A DNA stretch of 64,000 bases. Source: Lagopus muta (taxonomy: Eukaryota; Chordata; Aves; Galliformes; Phasianidae). A program made the position numbers and the translations under genes. The stretch's first letter is position 1. Every line of letters begins with the position of its first letter. The stretch is from NCBI RefSeq assembly GCF_023343835.1, contig NC_064443.1, positions 5,704,001-5,768,000 of the forward strand, read 5' to 3'. Below, one piece after another: positions 1 through 14,032 of the stretch. Under the pieces are notes generated by a model that was not told the origin of the DNA, searched no databases, and worked only from the letters and a program-made list of their open reading frames with translations.

Positions 1-3000
1 AAAACTCGATAATATTCAAGTATACTGGAACATTTCTTGGATCAGACTTCAGCATTACTCATGCATCATTAATTCTCAAAATATTAAGGGAACATTTATT
101 CGTATTGGGCCCTATTCCGTTAAAGAGATACAAAGCATCTTGCTTGATCTGAACCATGATGCAACACACAGCAAGACAATCCCCCATATAAGGATAGGCA
201 GGAAACCAAAGCTGGGGCAGAAAAGAGTTGTGCGGCCTAAGTTCATGAGGAAACGTGGATTTTCTACTACACACTGTGGTGTGTCCATGTTTTATTACTC
301 CAGAACTGCTAGATCTCATAGTGAATGCTTGTATTGCTTAACTTTTACACAGTCTTTTCTGTTCTCACAGCAGACTAATTTCAGCTTCATTTGGCATTCC
401 TTTAATAACTAAGACCACTACTAACTTTGCCTGCATGTCTGAGTATGATGAAAACGCAGCCTCAGTACTGATGGTATTGGGACTGCAGCTGCAATCATTA
501 GATCTGTTTTTCAGTTTCTGCCATTCCAGCAGATTCTGCTCTGTTCCAGACTTAGCACTGCCCTGGCATTTTTGCTGCATTTGTTACTGACGTGCCAGAA
601 GTACAAACAAAATGTTGAGTGAGCCTTGTTTCCGACCTTCTCTCTACTGGTATATAATTACTGTACCTACTACTTAACTGCTTGTATCCCAGCTCCTGTG
701 AAATCAATAGTTGTGCACAACTTTTTGCTATTGGAAAAATTTTCAGCATGTCAGCAACAAACTACTAACTTGAACAGTTTTTCTGGACAGGCGATGCTGT
801 TCCCTGCAATTTAATTTTGGCTTGGGGGCTGGAGCGTGATGTTGGCAGGATAGATGGGCAGCTCAGAGACTGCACCTGCCTTTTTCTCGCTCTCCAGACC
901 CTCTGTCCTGTTACTCCTGAGCTCTTAATCTCCACTGGGTGACCTGGCTGCCAGGGTGACATTTTTGATGACAGGCTGACTTACAGCAACTAGCTCACTC
1001 TCTTACTTTACTGTATATTAAGTGCTGTAGTTCATGGCTTTCTCCACTAATGATCCTTTACAGATGGTTTGTAAGTATGTAGACACTGTTTGAAATTGCA
1101 GCCCAAGTGGACACGGAAGGCTGCAGAAATGGCAAGGGCCACGTGTGCAATTAGAGGAAGTCAGGTAACGACAAGGAGCGTGATGCAGGAGGAGGAGCCT
1201 TGTGGTACACGTGTCCTGCCCAGCACTGCCTGGCTCCCACTGCACCCCACAGAGAGCAGGGCACTTCTGCCTCTGGGATCCCTTTAGGACCATTGATTTA
1301 TGCAAAACCAAAATCCCTCTAAAGAAATGTTTGGATTTCTGCTTTATCTTTTGGAGCTAAATAGAATTTGCTCTCTCAGCATCCTCCTAATTTCCATGGC
1401 ATGACTCCACAGGGGTTGGACACAAGCTTCTGCCAGCTCCAACTCCCTGAGCTCCAATGGGGCCTCTGGTTTGGAAGACACAGGGGCAGGAGGGAACGAG
1501 AAGCAAGGCTAGGTGGATAAGCCAGGTAATCTCTGGGCCCTGGGGACATTTATTCTCCAGCAGACAGAATTTGCATGTAAGAGTTGACCAGCTTCCCCTT
1601 CTCTTGCATACAGGGTAGTTTATCTTGGAAAGACTTTTTTTTCTATTTTAATGGAATTATTTTAGATATTCATGCTGGCTATACACACAAATTTGAAATG
1701 AAACATTGTATTTGCTTTTAGAAGGTGATTATTCTTTGTCACAGAACTGATTTCTTGAAGCAAAACCATTTTTTAATTTAATCCTTCTCACATGTTATTT
1801 CTCTTTCTACAACGTGAAAAGTAGTGCACAGAAATTAGACCCTTGTGTATAATGCAAAAGGCAGGCTTTAAATAAGAAAGTACTTTTGACAGACTGTAGG
1901 GTTAAATTTGCTAAGGTGAGCTGTGAGGAGATGCAGTTCTGGGAAGCAGATTGGAGGCAGGTGAGCTGAGCCGGCTGATTTCCAGTGCTGGGGTCTTCCT
2001 GAGCTTGAAAACAAGCCCTGTATCACTGCTACCTGCTTCGCTTTTAAAGCTGGTCAGTGTTGATGGAACAATGGCAAGATAAAGCATGAGTCTTTATGAA
2101 ATCCGAAGAGAGGAAAGGCTGCTTGATAAACTAGAAATTCAGTCGCTTTATTTTTCAACAATTGTCTCATCTCTGGCACATCAGGTGGGTGTTAGCATTT
2201 TCAAGTTGTTAGCACTGCGGGGAATCGTGATGCAGAAAAGCCTCAGCACGACACCACTGGAACTGGACTGCGGGCACCACGTGGTGCAGGAAGGGAGCCA
2301 CAGTCCTGCAACAGAGTCGCCCATGGTGGGAGGAAGTGGGGAGAAGCACAAATGATGATGGAAGCAGCGACATAAATGTCACAAGGGAGGCAAAAACTGC
2401 TTTGTTATTTTTGTCAATTGAACTAGAGTGAAAATAGGGATATGCTCGGAGTGGTTTTGCAATGGTATAACAGGTCTGTGGTTATGAACTACCGGGCTTG
2501 ATGCAGCAGTAACACTTGGTAAGTGGTGCATTTTCTAGACATGAGATCTTAGCTGGGAGTGTTAAATAGCTGCTGTAGTCCTTCCCTAGCAAAGACAGCT
2601 GCTTCATTTTTCTCAGAAGCTTTTCCAAGCAGCCAGCCTTCCTTCCCACTGTCTCTCTGAGGAGCTCACAGACTGCTGAATGTCTTTTCAGTGTCTAAGG
2701 AGCTGGCTTAGTTGTTTAATGATTTTACATATATTTACATATATGCAAATTTTTCCTTCAGGGATGCGAAAAGGTGAAAGATGTCAAATTACAGTATTCA
2801 GTTTAAAGGGATGCTCCCAATGAACTCACTGTGGGGGTTAGGTTACCTGCACAGATTTCTAAGGAACTCTGTGGTGGAGCTAAAATTGGAAGCCAGAACT
2901 GGACCTACGCAATGACTGTGCTCCCATAGTGGAGGTTGCCCTGGGTTGCAAGGAGGGGTCTGTAGCAGCCCAGCATCACTGAGGGCTGCTACACAGGCTG

Positions 3001-6000
3001 AATGCCTGTGCCAAGCTAGGGGCATCCAGCCCCTACAAAGGGTCTGCTTCTCTCTGGCATTTTGCCTGGTTGCTCAGGCAAGAATGTGTGCTCTCACTGT
3101 CCATTTGCAGTAAGAATACTTCATTCTCTTTTTGTGTGGGTCTGTACAGGCACAAGACATTCCACTCAGATCATGAATTCCTGAGTTCCTCAGGCATCTT
3201 CATGAAGTACTTCCAACTATCCTTGCTGGTCTTCTTTCTCCAAGGCTTCTGCTTAGGAGAAAGATACAGCATCTTACCAGAAAAGCTGAAAATCAAGATG
3301 AATATCATTTTTCTTGGGTATTTAGCTATGATCAGTTACTCCCTATGATATGGAAAAAATTGAATATGAACAGAATTCACCTAGCCTCCTGCTGCAGTTA
3401 GAAGTTTAATAAGTGCCAGCAAGTGGATGAAAAATAAATAAGCTTACCATTAAGCTAATGAGTCCCATATGTTTTTATAGTCAAATAAAAGTGAACTGAA
3501 TGTACTGAAGAGCCAAAAAGCAGATGAATGAACCACCACGGACATCCCAAGATCACGTTTAAAATGCAAATGTTGATATTTCTCACACACTTTTCCCTTA
3601 TGTAAATCAAATCTAAAGAAGGCATCTGGTGGAAGAAAACACGTTTTGCCTTTGAGCTCATACTCGGGTGAATGCAGCAAACTGAACTTGAGAGAATACC
3701 TACTGGCTGCTATAGTTACTGGAGACTGCAGACAGCTGGGGAGTTACAGAACAGATTTGCCATCATGTAGGAAGCTGAGCCTTAATTTATATTCAGATCT
3801 ACAAAGATTCATTTGAGAAGCTTTTTCTAAAAATGCAAGACACGCATTTTTCTCCTGGAATAAAACTAAAAATGTAGGATTTGAGGACTCCAGAAATAGT
3901 TGTAGTCGGAAAGCACTTTAATACCAGAGAAATCATCCTGCTTCCAGGTTACCCAGAAGAAGAAAAAGGAAAGGAAAAACAAATCTCATTTTCTTATGAG
4001 ATTGATGTTACTTCTGCTGAAAAGATATATTTAATATATATATTATCATATAAATTCTAAAGAAACATTGTATATTTTTATTCTTCCTCAGGGAAGAATT
4101 TTGGTTCCTTTGCTAAAGGTTTGGGCTACTTAGCTGCACTGTTGCAGTTCTAGCTGCTTAGCTGCTGCTGTCACTAATAGTTGTTGGTTTGCAGGTCTAA
4201 CAGATTAGCCCATTTTTCTCCACCAGTGATGTCATTTAATTGGGCAAATTACATCTTAGAAATACTTCTGGCTGAGGGCTATGAGTTTCAGGCTTCTCTC
4301 CAACAAAAAGTATGCCAAAATTCCTCTCCTTCCCTTTGAAGGTGCCACTTTGAATTAATGAAGCTACAAACTCAATTTGTGTGAGATGGACCTTCCTGCC
4401 CCTCACCCCAAACCGTGCCTCTCATCAGGCCTCAGCTCCCTGTTCCAGCTGAGGTGCAAGGATGGAGGCTGCAGTTACGTTGCGTGCAGTTAATACAGTG
4501 CATGCTCCTGGGTGCTAATGTGTACTGTCAAGAACAAAGTAACTGAATGGTAAGTTTGGATCCATTGCAAAAGGAGACATGGGAAGAAGTTCTATGTGAT
4601 GATGGCTGTTTGGGTTGAGGAAAATGGTTCTTGGTCAGTGCCATATTCACATATTTCTGCAATAGATGCCAACTTCCCCAGTGATACTGGGAAGTGATCT
4701 GGGAAGCAGCATGTGTGTAGACTCAGTTTTCTTGTGAAACCCCTCACACATAGTGATATATATATAATGTACCAGGCACTAAGTAATGCTTGGCTGAGTG
4801 GTGTTGGGTGTGTTTTGTTATCTGATTTTCTTTTTATATGTATCATATATTTTGTCACAATATTTCTTGCTTTTTTCTAATAACCTTAAATTTCTGATTT
4901 CCTTTTTAGGGAGAGCAAAGAAGAAAAGTGCCCTTTTTTTCCTTACCTGCCTTCTGTTTTCCGTCTCCTTGGGCAGGACGCATTTCAATATCTTATCAGG
5001 TTTGTGCTCTGCTTTTCATGCCTGGGTTAATGTAAATATTCCTTTACCCAGCAGCAGCAAAGCACTGAGCAGCAGCACTTTGTCAATGTGTTGATACTGT
5101 CCATGTGGTTTCAAATAGGGCACTTAAAATCACCTATGAAATGCCTTGGAAAATTCATAGTTGCTAGAACTTCGCTTTCCTTATCACTGCCACAGTAGTT
5201 CTCATTAAATTGACTTCCTTTTAAACTACCTTCCTGAAAGGCTAAAAGCTGTGAATATTCATCGTGTTTATTTAATTAATAGTGCCCTCTCAATGGAAGG
5301 CTTAAATAGCCAGCAGGTGACTTCCCCTCAAAAGGGACACTTTGCCAGCCCAAGCTGTGTGTCCCCACTCGATGCATACTTGAGAGCTCTAACTGGGGAT
5401 TGATTTTCACAAAACATCTTTTTAAACTTGTGCACAAAGATTTTAGTCTTGTTTTTTCTGCGCTCTGAAGTGAGAATACAGATCTTAGCAGCTATGAAAC
5501 AAGAACTGAGCCCAGAATGGAGAGAAGTGGGTAATGATGTACTGGAGCTATACTGGTCTTTAATGCCAGCTGAGGTATTGTCTTTCACCTTCTGTGCACT
5601 ATCTGATAACTCAAGTATTTGCTGTTGTTTTGCAATTGTTTTCTTGTTTGTTTATTTTCAACTTCCAGGTCTGTTGTTCTGAGATCAGATTGCATTCCTT
5701 CAACCCGAGACAGTCAGCTGACCAAGATTTGTTTGTGCTCCACATTACATCCATAACATCACTGAAATACAACCTAGCACTGGGGAGAGTGCTCTCAGTG
5801 CAATATAAGGGTTATGTGACATTCCTTTGGCTGCAGCATGGTGCTGTCATGTGCTGACATCAGCTGCCAGACTGCTACAAGCCACTAATGACAACTTCCT
5901 TCCCTCATATCCGATCGTAAAGGCACTAATAGATCCAAACTGGAGATCATATCTTGCTCACCAGATGAAAGGAAATCATTCTCCTCCAGATTGGCAGAGT

Positions 6001-6674
6001 TAAAATGGGAATGCCATTCCTACTTCACCACAACTAAAGCTCATTTTACGTTTCAACACTGGGGAGAATAGCTGCATTTTTCTTGTTTTTTCTCAGTAAC
6101 CAAAAAAGGTTCCGTCTGGGAGATCGCACTATCCATCCTTATGAGGTGCACCATATGTTTTAGTCTTTTTTAATTACTGTAGCCTTTACGATCTCAGATA
6201 AATGCCATACTTAGTGCTTTACTTTACAATGAATTCTCTCCTGCGGGAAGATTTTAAGTCTCTGTCTCTCATCGTATGTGAAGTGTAAAGGAGAATTGCA
6301 AATTTACATTCTTATGGGCAAACAACGGCTCTGTTTAGAAAATAAACTTTAAACTACTATTACATCAAGATGCTTTTCAGCAAACACTGTTATTGCCACA
6401 TAACAGCAAATGCTGGAGATGAAAGACATTCTCTTTACAGTGCTGTGTTGCATAAGGCAAGGCATTGGTTTATTTGAAGATAAAGGTCTACATAAATAAA
6501 GAAGACATCAGTTCAAGTCTCTGCATGTTTCTAAGACAACCTGTATTGAGGTCTAAGCGTGAATCTATGTCTCAAGCAGGATTTTGGTAACCGGTGAAGA
6601 ACTGAATCTATTTGCAGTTCTCTCCCACTCCTCAAACCCACAAAGCACTTTGCATGAAGTGCTTTGTGCACAGA

Positions 6675-6712
6675 TCTCTTTCTCTCTCTTTCTCTCTTTA
6701 AAAAAAAAAAAA
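6675..6712. repeat. CT-rich microsatellite followed by A13
   Basis: A pyrimidine tract of CTTT/CTCT units runs directly into a run of 13 A. Simple-sequence DNA of this kind is length-polymorphic. I see no target-site duplication that would mark it as a retroposon tail. Confidence 0.85.
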
Positions 6713-9258
6713 GTTGTAAATAACAGCTTGCAAACTTAAATTCAGCCCTGCCGAATCTTGTGCAGAGATGACTAAAGTTCTGCTGGGAAACTTCTAAACG
6801 GCAGGCAGCACTTAGGTGCAGAGCTGGTGGCGTCACCTGGGGCCTGCAGGCTGCTGAAATGTCACAGCTCCCTGTCAGACACAGGAGGGACTGTCTGCAC
6901 CCAGCACACACCTCAGGGTGAAATTCAGTAGCGGTGTGCTGAGAGGTGAGCCATGGCTGTGATGGGTCCTGCAGGCAGCTGCTGGCCTTGGGCTGGCTTC
7001 ACCAGAGCCCCACACAGGGCTTGTGCTGAAAATAGGGGCGGCCTGGGTCCTTCCCTGGTGGAAGAAGCTGGCACAGGCTGGAATCCAAGTGGGCTCCAGG
7101 TTTTCTCTCTGCTATTCCTCACGCAAGAGTGAAGCCTGGGCCAGCTGTAACTTTTGTGGAAAAGCCCAGAGGGCCAGCAGGTGACACATGGGTGAGTGGG
7201 GCTGTTCCGATGAGCTGCTGCCATAGTATCTTGGTAATACCAGTTTTCAGTTGACAGATTTTATCTTGAATATGCACATATGCATCTATAGAGAGAAAAG
7301 ACCCTCTGTGACCCTTTATTTTTGCATTCCTTTGAAGGTGCATGCTTACTCTGGAGACCACCAGAATAGGATCTGTGCACAGCTGAGGATCTGCCCACTG
7401 CTGCCTGAAAACTTCAGAGCAACGTTCCCCCAGAAACTGCACTGATAAGACAGACCCATCTGCTGCAGGTCAGACCTCAGGTAGAGATTTTTTTCCCTAA
7501 TGGCTGTAAAACTAACAGGCTTCATTTTCATTCTCTCTGGCATTGTTAAGGAAAAACGGGGATATCCCTAAATAGTTTACATCTGTGCTCTGAATCTCGA
7601 AGAAAACACCCAGCCAATTTTCAGGAGAGAAACTGGAGACAGCTGTGAAGGGGGTGTTGCTGCTGTCTGTCTTAAGGGGTCATCTATTCCCTTCAGTAGT
7701 AACAGGAGAACTATTTCTAAGGCAGTTGTGAGTTGGTCTGTGGTTGTGAACTGACTAGTGCCACATAGTATTATAGTCTTGTTACTTCCCTATGCAGCAG
7801 CATCCATAAATTCAGCACAGAAACGCGTGCTGTAAAAGGGATATCTGTTGTATGGATTCAGCTTCAGCTGTAGTTTTAGCTACAGAGGAGAAAAAGAAAA
7901 GGAAAAACCTCAGCAGGATTTTCCAGAACAGGTAACTGTTGTGCTACTTAACCTTTAACTGAGCTGATTTTGTGTGAACTAGGTGTATTTATGCAAGATG
8001 ACATCTCCAAGCGGTCCTTGTGGGTCTCATGAGGTAGTTTTGCTAACTTGGCTGGCTGCGTGTCTGTGCTGTTCAACAACAGCAAGGATGCTTTGCCTCA
8101 GTAGATTATAACTTTTGCACGTTTTATAAATGCATTATGGCAGGAGTCAGTACTCACTGGCTCACATGGCCTTCAGTTTTCCAAGACTGAATCATCAGGC
8201 CTCCACACTGATTCAAGGTTTTATTAGCTTTACATGTTATTCAATTTTGGAAGCCTCTAATGTGAGACCTTGGTCCTAGCTGGACAAGAAATATGGTCTA
8301 CCAGACCTTAGTGACAGTTGCCTACGTCCACATGGCTGTCAAAATGCAATTTGAGTTATTGCTTTGGATCATTTACACATTAAAGCAAGCAAGAAAATCA
8401 GTAATAACAATTGTATGTTAAATAAGGCTGGAGGTGGTTGTCAACACAGTGAGTTTAAGTCAGCATAACGCTAATTTCTTGTGCAAAAGTGCTGAGGCTG
8501 TTAATAGAGAATAGCTTTAGGGAAAATTAATGATTGCTTTGGTGATACCCGCTCTTTCCTTGTGGGATCAGAAGGCAGCAGTAGAACTAGCAGCCTGTGC
8601 CACATCCATTTCCACTTTTGTCTATTGTTGGTGAACAGAGTCAGGTGGTGTGAGGCAGCTCTGCCAGCCTCAAGGCTGGATCCACTCCTGGACTAGGGTA
8701 GACTAGAGCTGATAATGGTAATGGTTTGCAATAGCTGCTGAAAGGTGTTATGGCAAGGAATTGTCTGTCATGCCCTTTCCAAACAGTAGACAGCATCAGG
8801 TAACAAGTTCTGTGCAGGGTAACATTGTACCAGCTGAGGGAATGGCCATCTGGGTAGTTTATTTGTATAGCAGGTATTAGGAGCCCAGGGTGACATCAAG
8901 GCATAGACCCCAGTATCTTGGGCAGTATGCAAGTGTTTCTATTCGATTCACCCACAAGAGGAAAACTATAGTCTGTGTGAAGTAATTATAAAAGTTTACG
9001 TGCTTCTTTATCAGAGGAGACCATGCTGTATCTCCAAAATGCACAGGGCCCTCCTGTGCACATTGGCAGTGGGTCTCTGCTTGGGAAGGCTGAGCTGGAA
9101 AGCTCTCATCAGAGCGGTGGTCTCTGTCCTGGTCTGGTGGGTCACAGTGGCTGAGGTTACACCAGATTCCTTGTGAAAATCTGGATGCTGGTTAGAACAG
9201 GCTTCTGAGTGCAAGTTGTGTATGAGGAGTGAGCAATGCCTGATAAATAGTAGTAGAT

Positions 9259-9284
9259 TAATAGAGTAGAATAATAGAGTAGAT
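9259..9284. repeat. 13-bp tandem repeat, two copies
   Basis: The unit TAATAGAGTAGA plus one A occurs twice in tandem (9259-9271 and 9272-9284). The preceding TAGTAGAT looks like a decayed third unit. It is a local duplication with no evident function. Confidence 0.75.
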
Positions 9285-10249
9285 GGGGCAAAGCAACAAC
9301 TCCACTTAACAAGTGAAGTGACAGAAAGTGCTGCTGGGGATTTGAGATCCTGATGGAAGGTGAAGAACTGGGGAAGGCTTGAACAGCATTTCCCTCTGTG
9401 TTTCTGAGCGCTGAAGATGAGACAGAGGTAGTTTCATTTATGATTCTGCTTGGTTGTGAAGACCCACATGTTTTCAGCAGCTTTCTGAAAACTCAGGGAG
9501 TGTGAAAAGTGGGCAACTCCATATGGGAAAGCAGGAACCTGGGAAATGGTAAAATGGTACTTCAGGGACGTGAAACACAGAATATCAGATGGAAATATTG
9601 CTTTGTCTCAGGGGTGAGGCTACAGTCTTCCCTGTACTGGTAATGAAACATGTGATGGGGGAAGAAAAGAGCTTGTGATTGGGAATATTTAGGACCACAA
9701 CTAAACATTGAAAAAATAATTTATTCTTAGGAAATAAGGGAATCTTACAGAGGCTGCTGCATGTGAAAAGCCCACAGATAACTAACGTTGTGTACATGGG
9801 AGCTAACCACAGGTTTTTCAAGAACAGAAATATGAGTGTATTGTGATCTGTCTGCAGGTCAGTCTGTGCCATGGCAAGCACACATACTCTATTTTTGTAA
9901 AGTTCTGTGGTGTGAGCACTGCACACATGGGCAGAGACACTGCCTCGAGCAACAACAGCTCCATCGAGTTGTTAGAGGGTACTGCAGCCTGAGGTGCATA
10001 TGTGCTCATCTTGGAAGCAAATAGAAGAAATATTTATTTGAAGGTGGATATACAAATATGAGTCCTCACACTGATGAGAGCAGAAATACTGTCGTGAAGA
10101 GAAAAGCTCCTGGCTGCTGAAGTTGAAAAGGTAAAATTCAGTAGTTGGCAAGTATGTAAACTAAAGGAACGAGTAAAGGAGTGACAGAAGATACAATTTA
10201 CTTTGGGTTGAAAGCTCGGCAAGTCCTCGCTTGTGCTGAAAGTGCAGGG

Positions 10250-10253
<4 letters not shown>

Positions 10254-10285
<32 letters not shown>
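10254..10285. repeat. Poly(A) run of 32
   Basis: An uninterrupted run of 32 A, the longest homopolymer in the window. It could be a retroposon tail on the + strand, but the sequence before it shows no processed-gene reading frame and no obvious flanking direct repeat. CR1, the common avian LINE, does not end in poly(A). It may simply be an expanded A-tract, and its exact length is prone to assembly error. Confidence 0.9.
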
Positions 10286-10286
<1 letters not shown>

Positions 10287-11247
10287 CCCCACACAAACTT
10301 GAGAGAAAGCTTAAAGTTGGTCACGCTGGCTGGCTGCCCGCCTGCCCCTGCAGCCTCTCCAGTTCCATCCCTGACAGGTGGGCTGTACATCCCCCCTCAG
10401 CCCCAGCTGCTGCCCATCCCCTTGCTGCAGGGCTGCTGCTCAGGGCACAGAGCTGGGCAGCCCCACTCCTTCAGCAGAGCCCCGTATCCCTACCCTGGGC
10501 TCAGATATTAACAGGATCAGGAGACAGTGGTCTGGTGTAGCCCAATGGGGGCACTTTGCCTGTGTTTCCATTGCTGTCAGTCCCTCGGTGATTTTACTGC
10601 CTGTCGGTTGCTCAGTCGATGCTCTTTGAAAGACGCTTTTTAATTCCTCCTGACCTCTGAATTATTCTGGACTGTGCCATCTATTGTCACACAGTGCAGC
10701 AGTGTGTATGCAGCTTCACTGGGTGCTTCAGCCCTGCTCATGGTTCAGCTGCCAGGCTTCTGCTCATTTACTTTCCTCTTGCAACCTGCAGCCATCTTGT
10801 CTTTCACACTGACTGCTCTCCTGCATCCTACCTACTGCTATATCCAGCAAGGCTGGGTGCAGTGTTGACAGATCTCTGCACCCACAGAGTCCCACTGACG
10901 TTTGCAGGGCTGGATGTGGGTGCAGAAACCCACATCAAAAGAGCCCACACAGGAGGAGCCCGTGGGCTCTGGGTCCTAGCAGGGAACCTTCAATGTTTGT
11001 AATGTTCTGCTGACATTTCAATACTGTTATCCCTTCTTAATTTAAGAGTGTTTTTTAGAATCCAAACGTGAAGAACTACTTGGAGGGTAACTGCACATGA
11101 TGCAGCATGTTGGCGGTCATTCTTATCTCGGATATTTGCTTTGTTTGGTTTACAACCTGCACATAATTCAATGCAGCAAATCTGTAGAGGATTTGAACAA
11201 TGGATATTAATCATCTCATTCACCACCAAAGGAGATAAAGCTTCATC

Positions 11248-11272
11248 TTTTTTTTTTCTTTTTTTTTTTTTT
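11248..11272. repeat. Poly(T) tract of about 25 with one C
   Basis: A T-rich tract interrupted by a single C. It lies about 1 kb from the A32 run and in the opposite sense. No retroposed gene is recognisable next to it on the - strand. Confidence 0.9.
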
Positions 11273-11333
11273 CCATGACTTTCAAGGTCAATACTGAAAC
11301 ATTTTCGGAAAAGAAAGCAGGAGCTCGTTGTTT

Positions 11334-11366
11334 CAATTTTATCCTCAATTTTATCCTCAATTTCTT
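11334..11366. repeat. 12-bp tandem repeat
   Basis: CAATTTTATCCT is repeated perfectly at 11334-11345 and 11346-11357, followed by a degenerate third copy. It gives period-four amino-acid repeats in chance frames on both strands, which makes those frames look more structured than they are. Confidence 0.85.
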
Positions 11367-13960
11367 CACTGTCAAAATGTTCAGGAGATCCTCTGAGAGG
11401 AATGAAGATTGCCAGAAGGAAACAGGAGAGGCCAATGGGGGTAACGGGAAAATGCAAATCTGCCTGCTCTCTGCATGCCTCTATTGTCAGATTTAAGCCT
11501 GTCTACTACTGCATAATGAGAAATCAGTCCAAACTGAAGCGTGTCTGATGCACTCAGCCAAAGTTTCTTGGGAACTTTACTATACATTATGAAAATGAAG
11601 GCAATGAGCCCTGGAAGAGAGCATGTCATACCTGCCTCTGTGGTCAGAGGGCAAAGGAAGAGGCTCATCTTGGCTACAGAGACAAACCCTCTGCCAAGTA
11701 GTCCAAAAGTTCACAGACCAGCTGATGTTTGTAGATGTTAGGGTGCTCCTTCACAGAGGGGCTCTGCATGCTGGCACAGTAGCCGCAGACATGTTTTCTT
11801 CTGAAAATCTGTTAGCAGTGCCTGTAGTCATGTCTGCCATGAGAGCCATGGCGTCTTTTGTGGATTAGTTGATGGTGCAGAAGGCTGAGAACAAAGAATA
11901 GCTTCCAGTCAAGTTCCAAGACAAAGATTGTTTTCCTGCCATTTTTCCTGAGGAGCCATTTCTTGTTTGCTTTATGTACAACTTTCAGATACTTGCATTA
12001 ATCTGAATGAATGCCTTCCTGAATGCTGCTTGTGAGTGCTCTTAGTTTATCAGTTCATTAAATTAACAGCGCACCACAGCAGGGCACATTTGCTCCTCAT
12101 TCAAAGACTTATGCTTCATTGCTCTGTTTCACATGTGCAGCTTCCTCCAAGGGCACTGAATGAGTGTAAGAGAGTGAAGGGTTTGGCCAAACAACTGCAG
12201 AAAAAACAGTTTATGATAAACTGTTAGAGCAAACAATTCTCACACCATGTTCACCCACTACAGTGGGAATCCTCTCGTAAGCCATTTCTTTAGCTTCCCA
12301 CTGTAAGAGTTCAACCTTGCAGGTCATGGCAAGACTTGGCAAGCCTCGGTGATAAAAATTTCCAGAGCAGTATGAGACTCCACTGGGATGTTCAGAGCAG
12401 AAGTACATTGGCTTTGTTTGGATGGGGCTGGTCTTAAAATGGCACGGTTTTCTTCTGATTTGACATGAGTTAGAATACTGATGCACTGATATTTCAAAGC
12501 AGCCACATCTGCTTAAAGCTGTTCCTATGTGACCTACACATTTCTCGTGTTTCCCAACCCTATGTTGCAATAAAAGACATGCTGCTAAATGGCTGTCTTA
12601 GTCCAAGTAGGCATTGTTTTTCTGTTGCTTTATGATATCTTTCTGAACTCTGGAAAAACAAAAAACTGTGGTTGGATGAGAACCTGTGAGAAAATATTTC
12701 AGTCTGAGTCTGCCCACACGACAGTTTTTCAGCCCTGCTCTGTGGTTGTTCAGAGTAGCACTGCTTTGCAGTGGGAATGCTATAGCCATGTGGAAGAGAT
12801 AGTTATGGAGTCGGTGTGGCCAAATAGCTCCTACAATATACAGAGGCAGGAAAAAAGGGGTAGAGGATGCTGCTGGTAGGGTTCCCACTGGTCTGCAATT
12901 AGGAAATCATTGCTTATGGCTTTTTTTGTTTGTGTGTAAGGTCTTGGATTCTGAAATATAACCCCTTATGTCAGATGAGAGAGTTCCTCTGCTTTGGGGC
13001 TTTCTTGTGGAAAAGCTCCATTTGCTTGTTATTGGGTCAAGTTCTCTAGGCCCAACAATGCCACATATAGAGGCTTCTGTGTCCACCTTTCCTGACTGTT
13101 TCATGGAAGGAAAATGCAACACCAGCTCTCTCCCATTTGGTGCCCCGTGCAGAGAGAGCTGCAGGATTGCTGAGGATGTGAAAAATGGACAAATGAAAGT
13201 CCAAAAGAACATTTTTCCTCCCTGAGTCAGACTTCCAAAGAGCTAGCTCAGCTTTCCAAAGCTAGTCCCTAAGTGGATATGTGCTAATCCCACCCATGGT
13301 GAAGGCCACTCTGTATCCTGCATGGACTCACACGGCCTGCCTTACCCTTTAGGTCCCTGAACACTGTCTTTTGTCAGTTTTCTTTCATTTGGAGATGATG
13401 AATATTTCCTTTTAGCTTCATTTTATTAAGTCCTGGATGTATCAGTTCTTCAGTGTCACTTGAATACAAAGCAGAATATTTGAAAAGATCTGAACATCTT
13501 AGAAAAAATAATTACTCTATTTCTGAGCCATATTTTTACTCAGAAAGATGGAGTGATGGCAATGCCTAAGGATGGACCACGGCATAGGACTCCATCTTCC
13601 AGTTAAGGCTTCAGCCTGAGACCCTGAGCACAAATTCTCTGCATCTTCTCCCATCTGAAGGTGCACCAACTTGTGCTGCATCCATGTTTGTTTCCTCCAC
13701 CACTGAGTGGTGTCCCTCACTGCAGTATGTTCACCTGTTCACCTCTGGGTACAGCAAGGGCACTGGGCATGCTGTTGCACAAGTGGTGAGAAAGACATTT
13801 AACTTTTGTCTTTAATGGGTCTGGCTAGCAGGATCTCCTGCTGCCTCTGTCTGTGTTGATAGAACAGAAGTGGTGCTAACAGTCAGTGGACATTCTCAGA
13901 GTGAGGAAATTTCATGCTGAAGATCTGATGGAGATGGGGGTATGGTCAGATCCCCTCTTG

Positions 13961-14032
13961 GATCTGAGGAAGAATCTTTGTGCCTGAAAGCTTGCTGAAT
14001 TTTTTCCATAGGTATGAATCGGTCTGATTATA
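13961..14032 (+). repeat. Probable relic of an ancient amniote interspersed repeat
   Basis: The segment contains CTGAGGAAGA, then TGAAAGCTTG, then after a pyrimidine-rich spacer TCGGTCTGATTATAC. From memory, a widely dispersed amniote repeat tail has the same order: a CTGAAGAAG block, CGAAAGCTTG, then a TTGGTCCAATAAAAG-like block. Spacing and order agree and divergence is substantial, as expected for an old copy. I cannot assign a family name without a repeat-library search. Confidence 0.4.
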
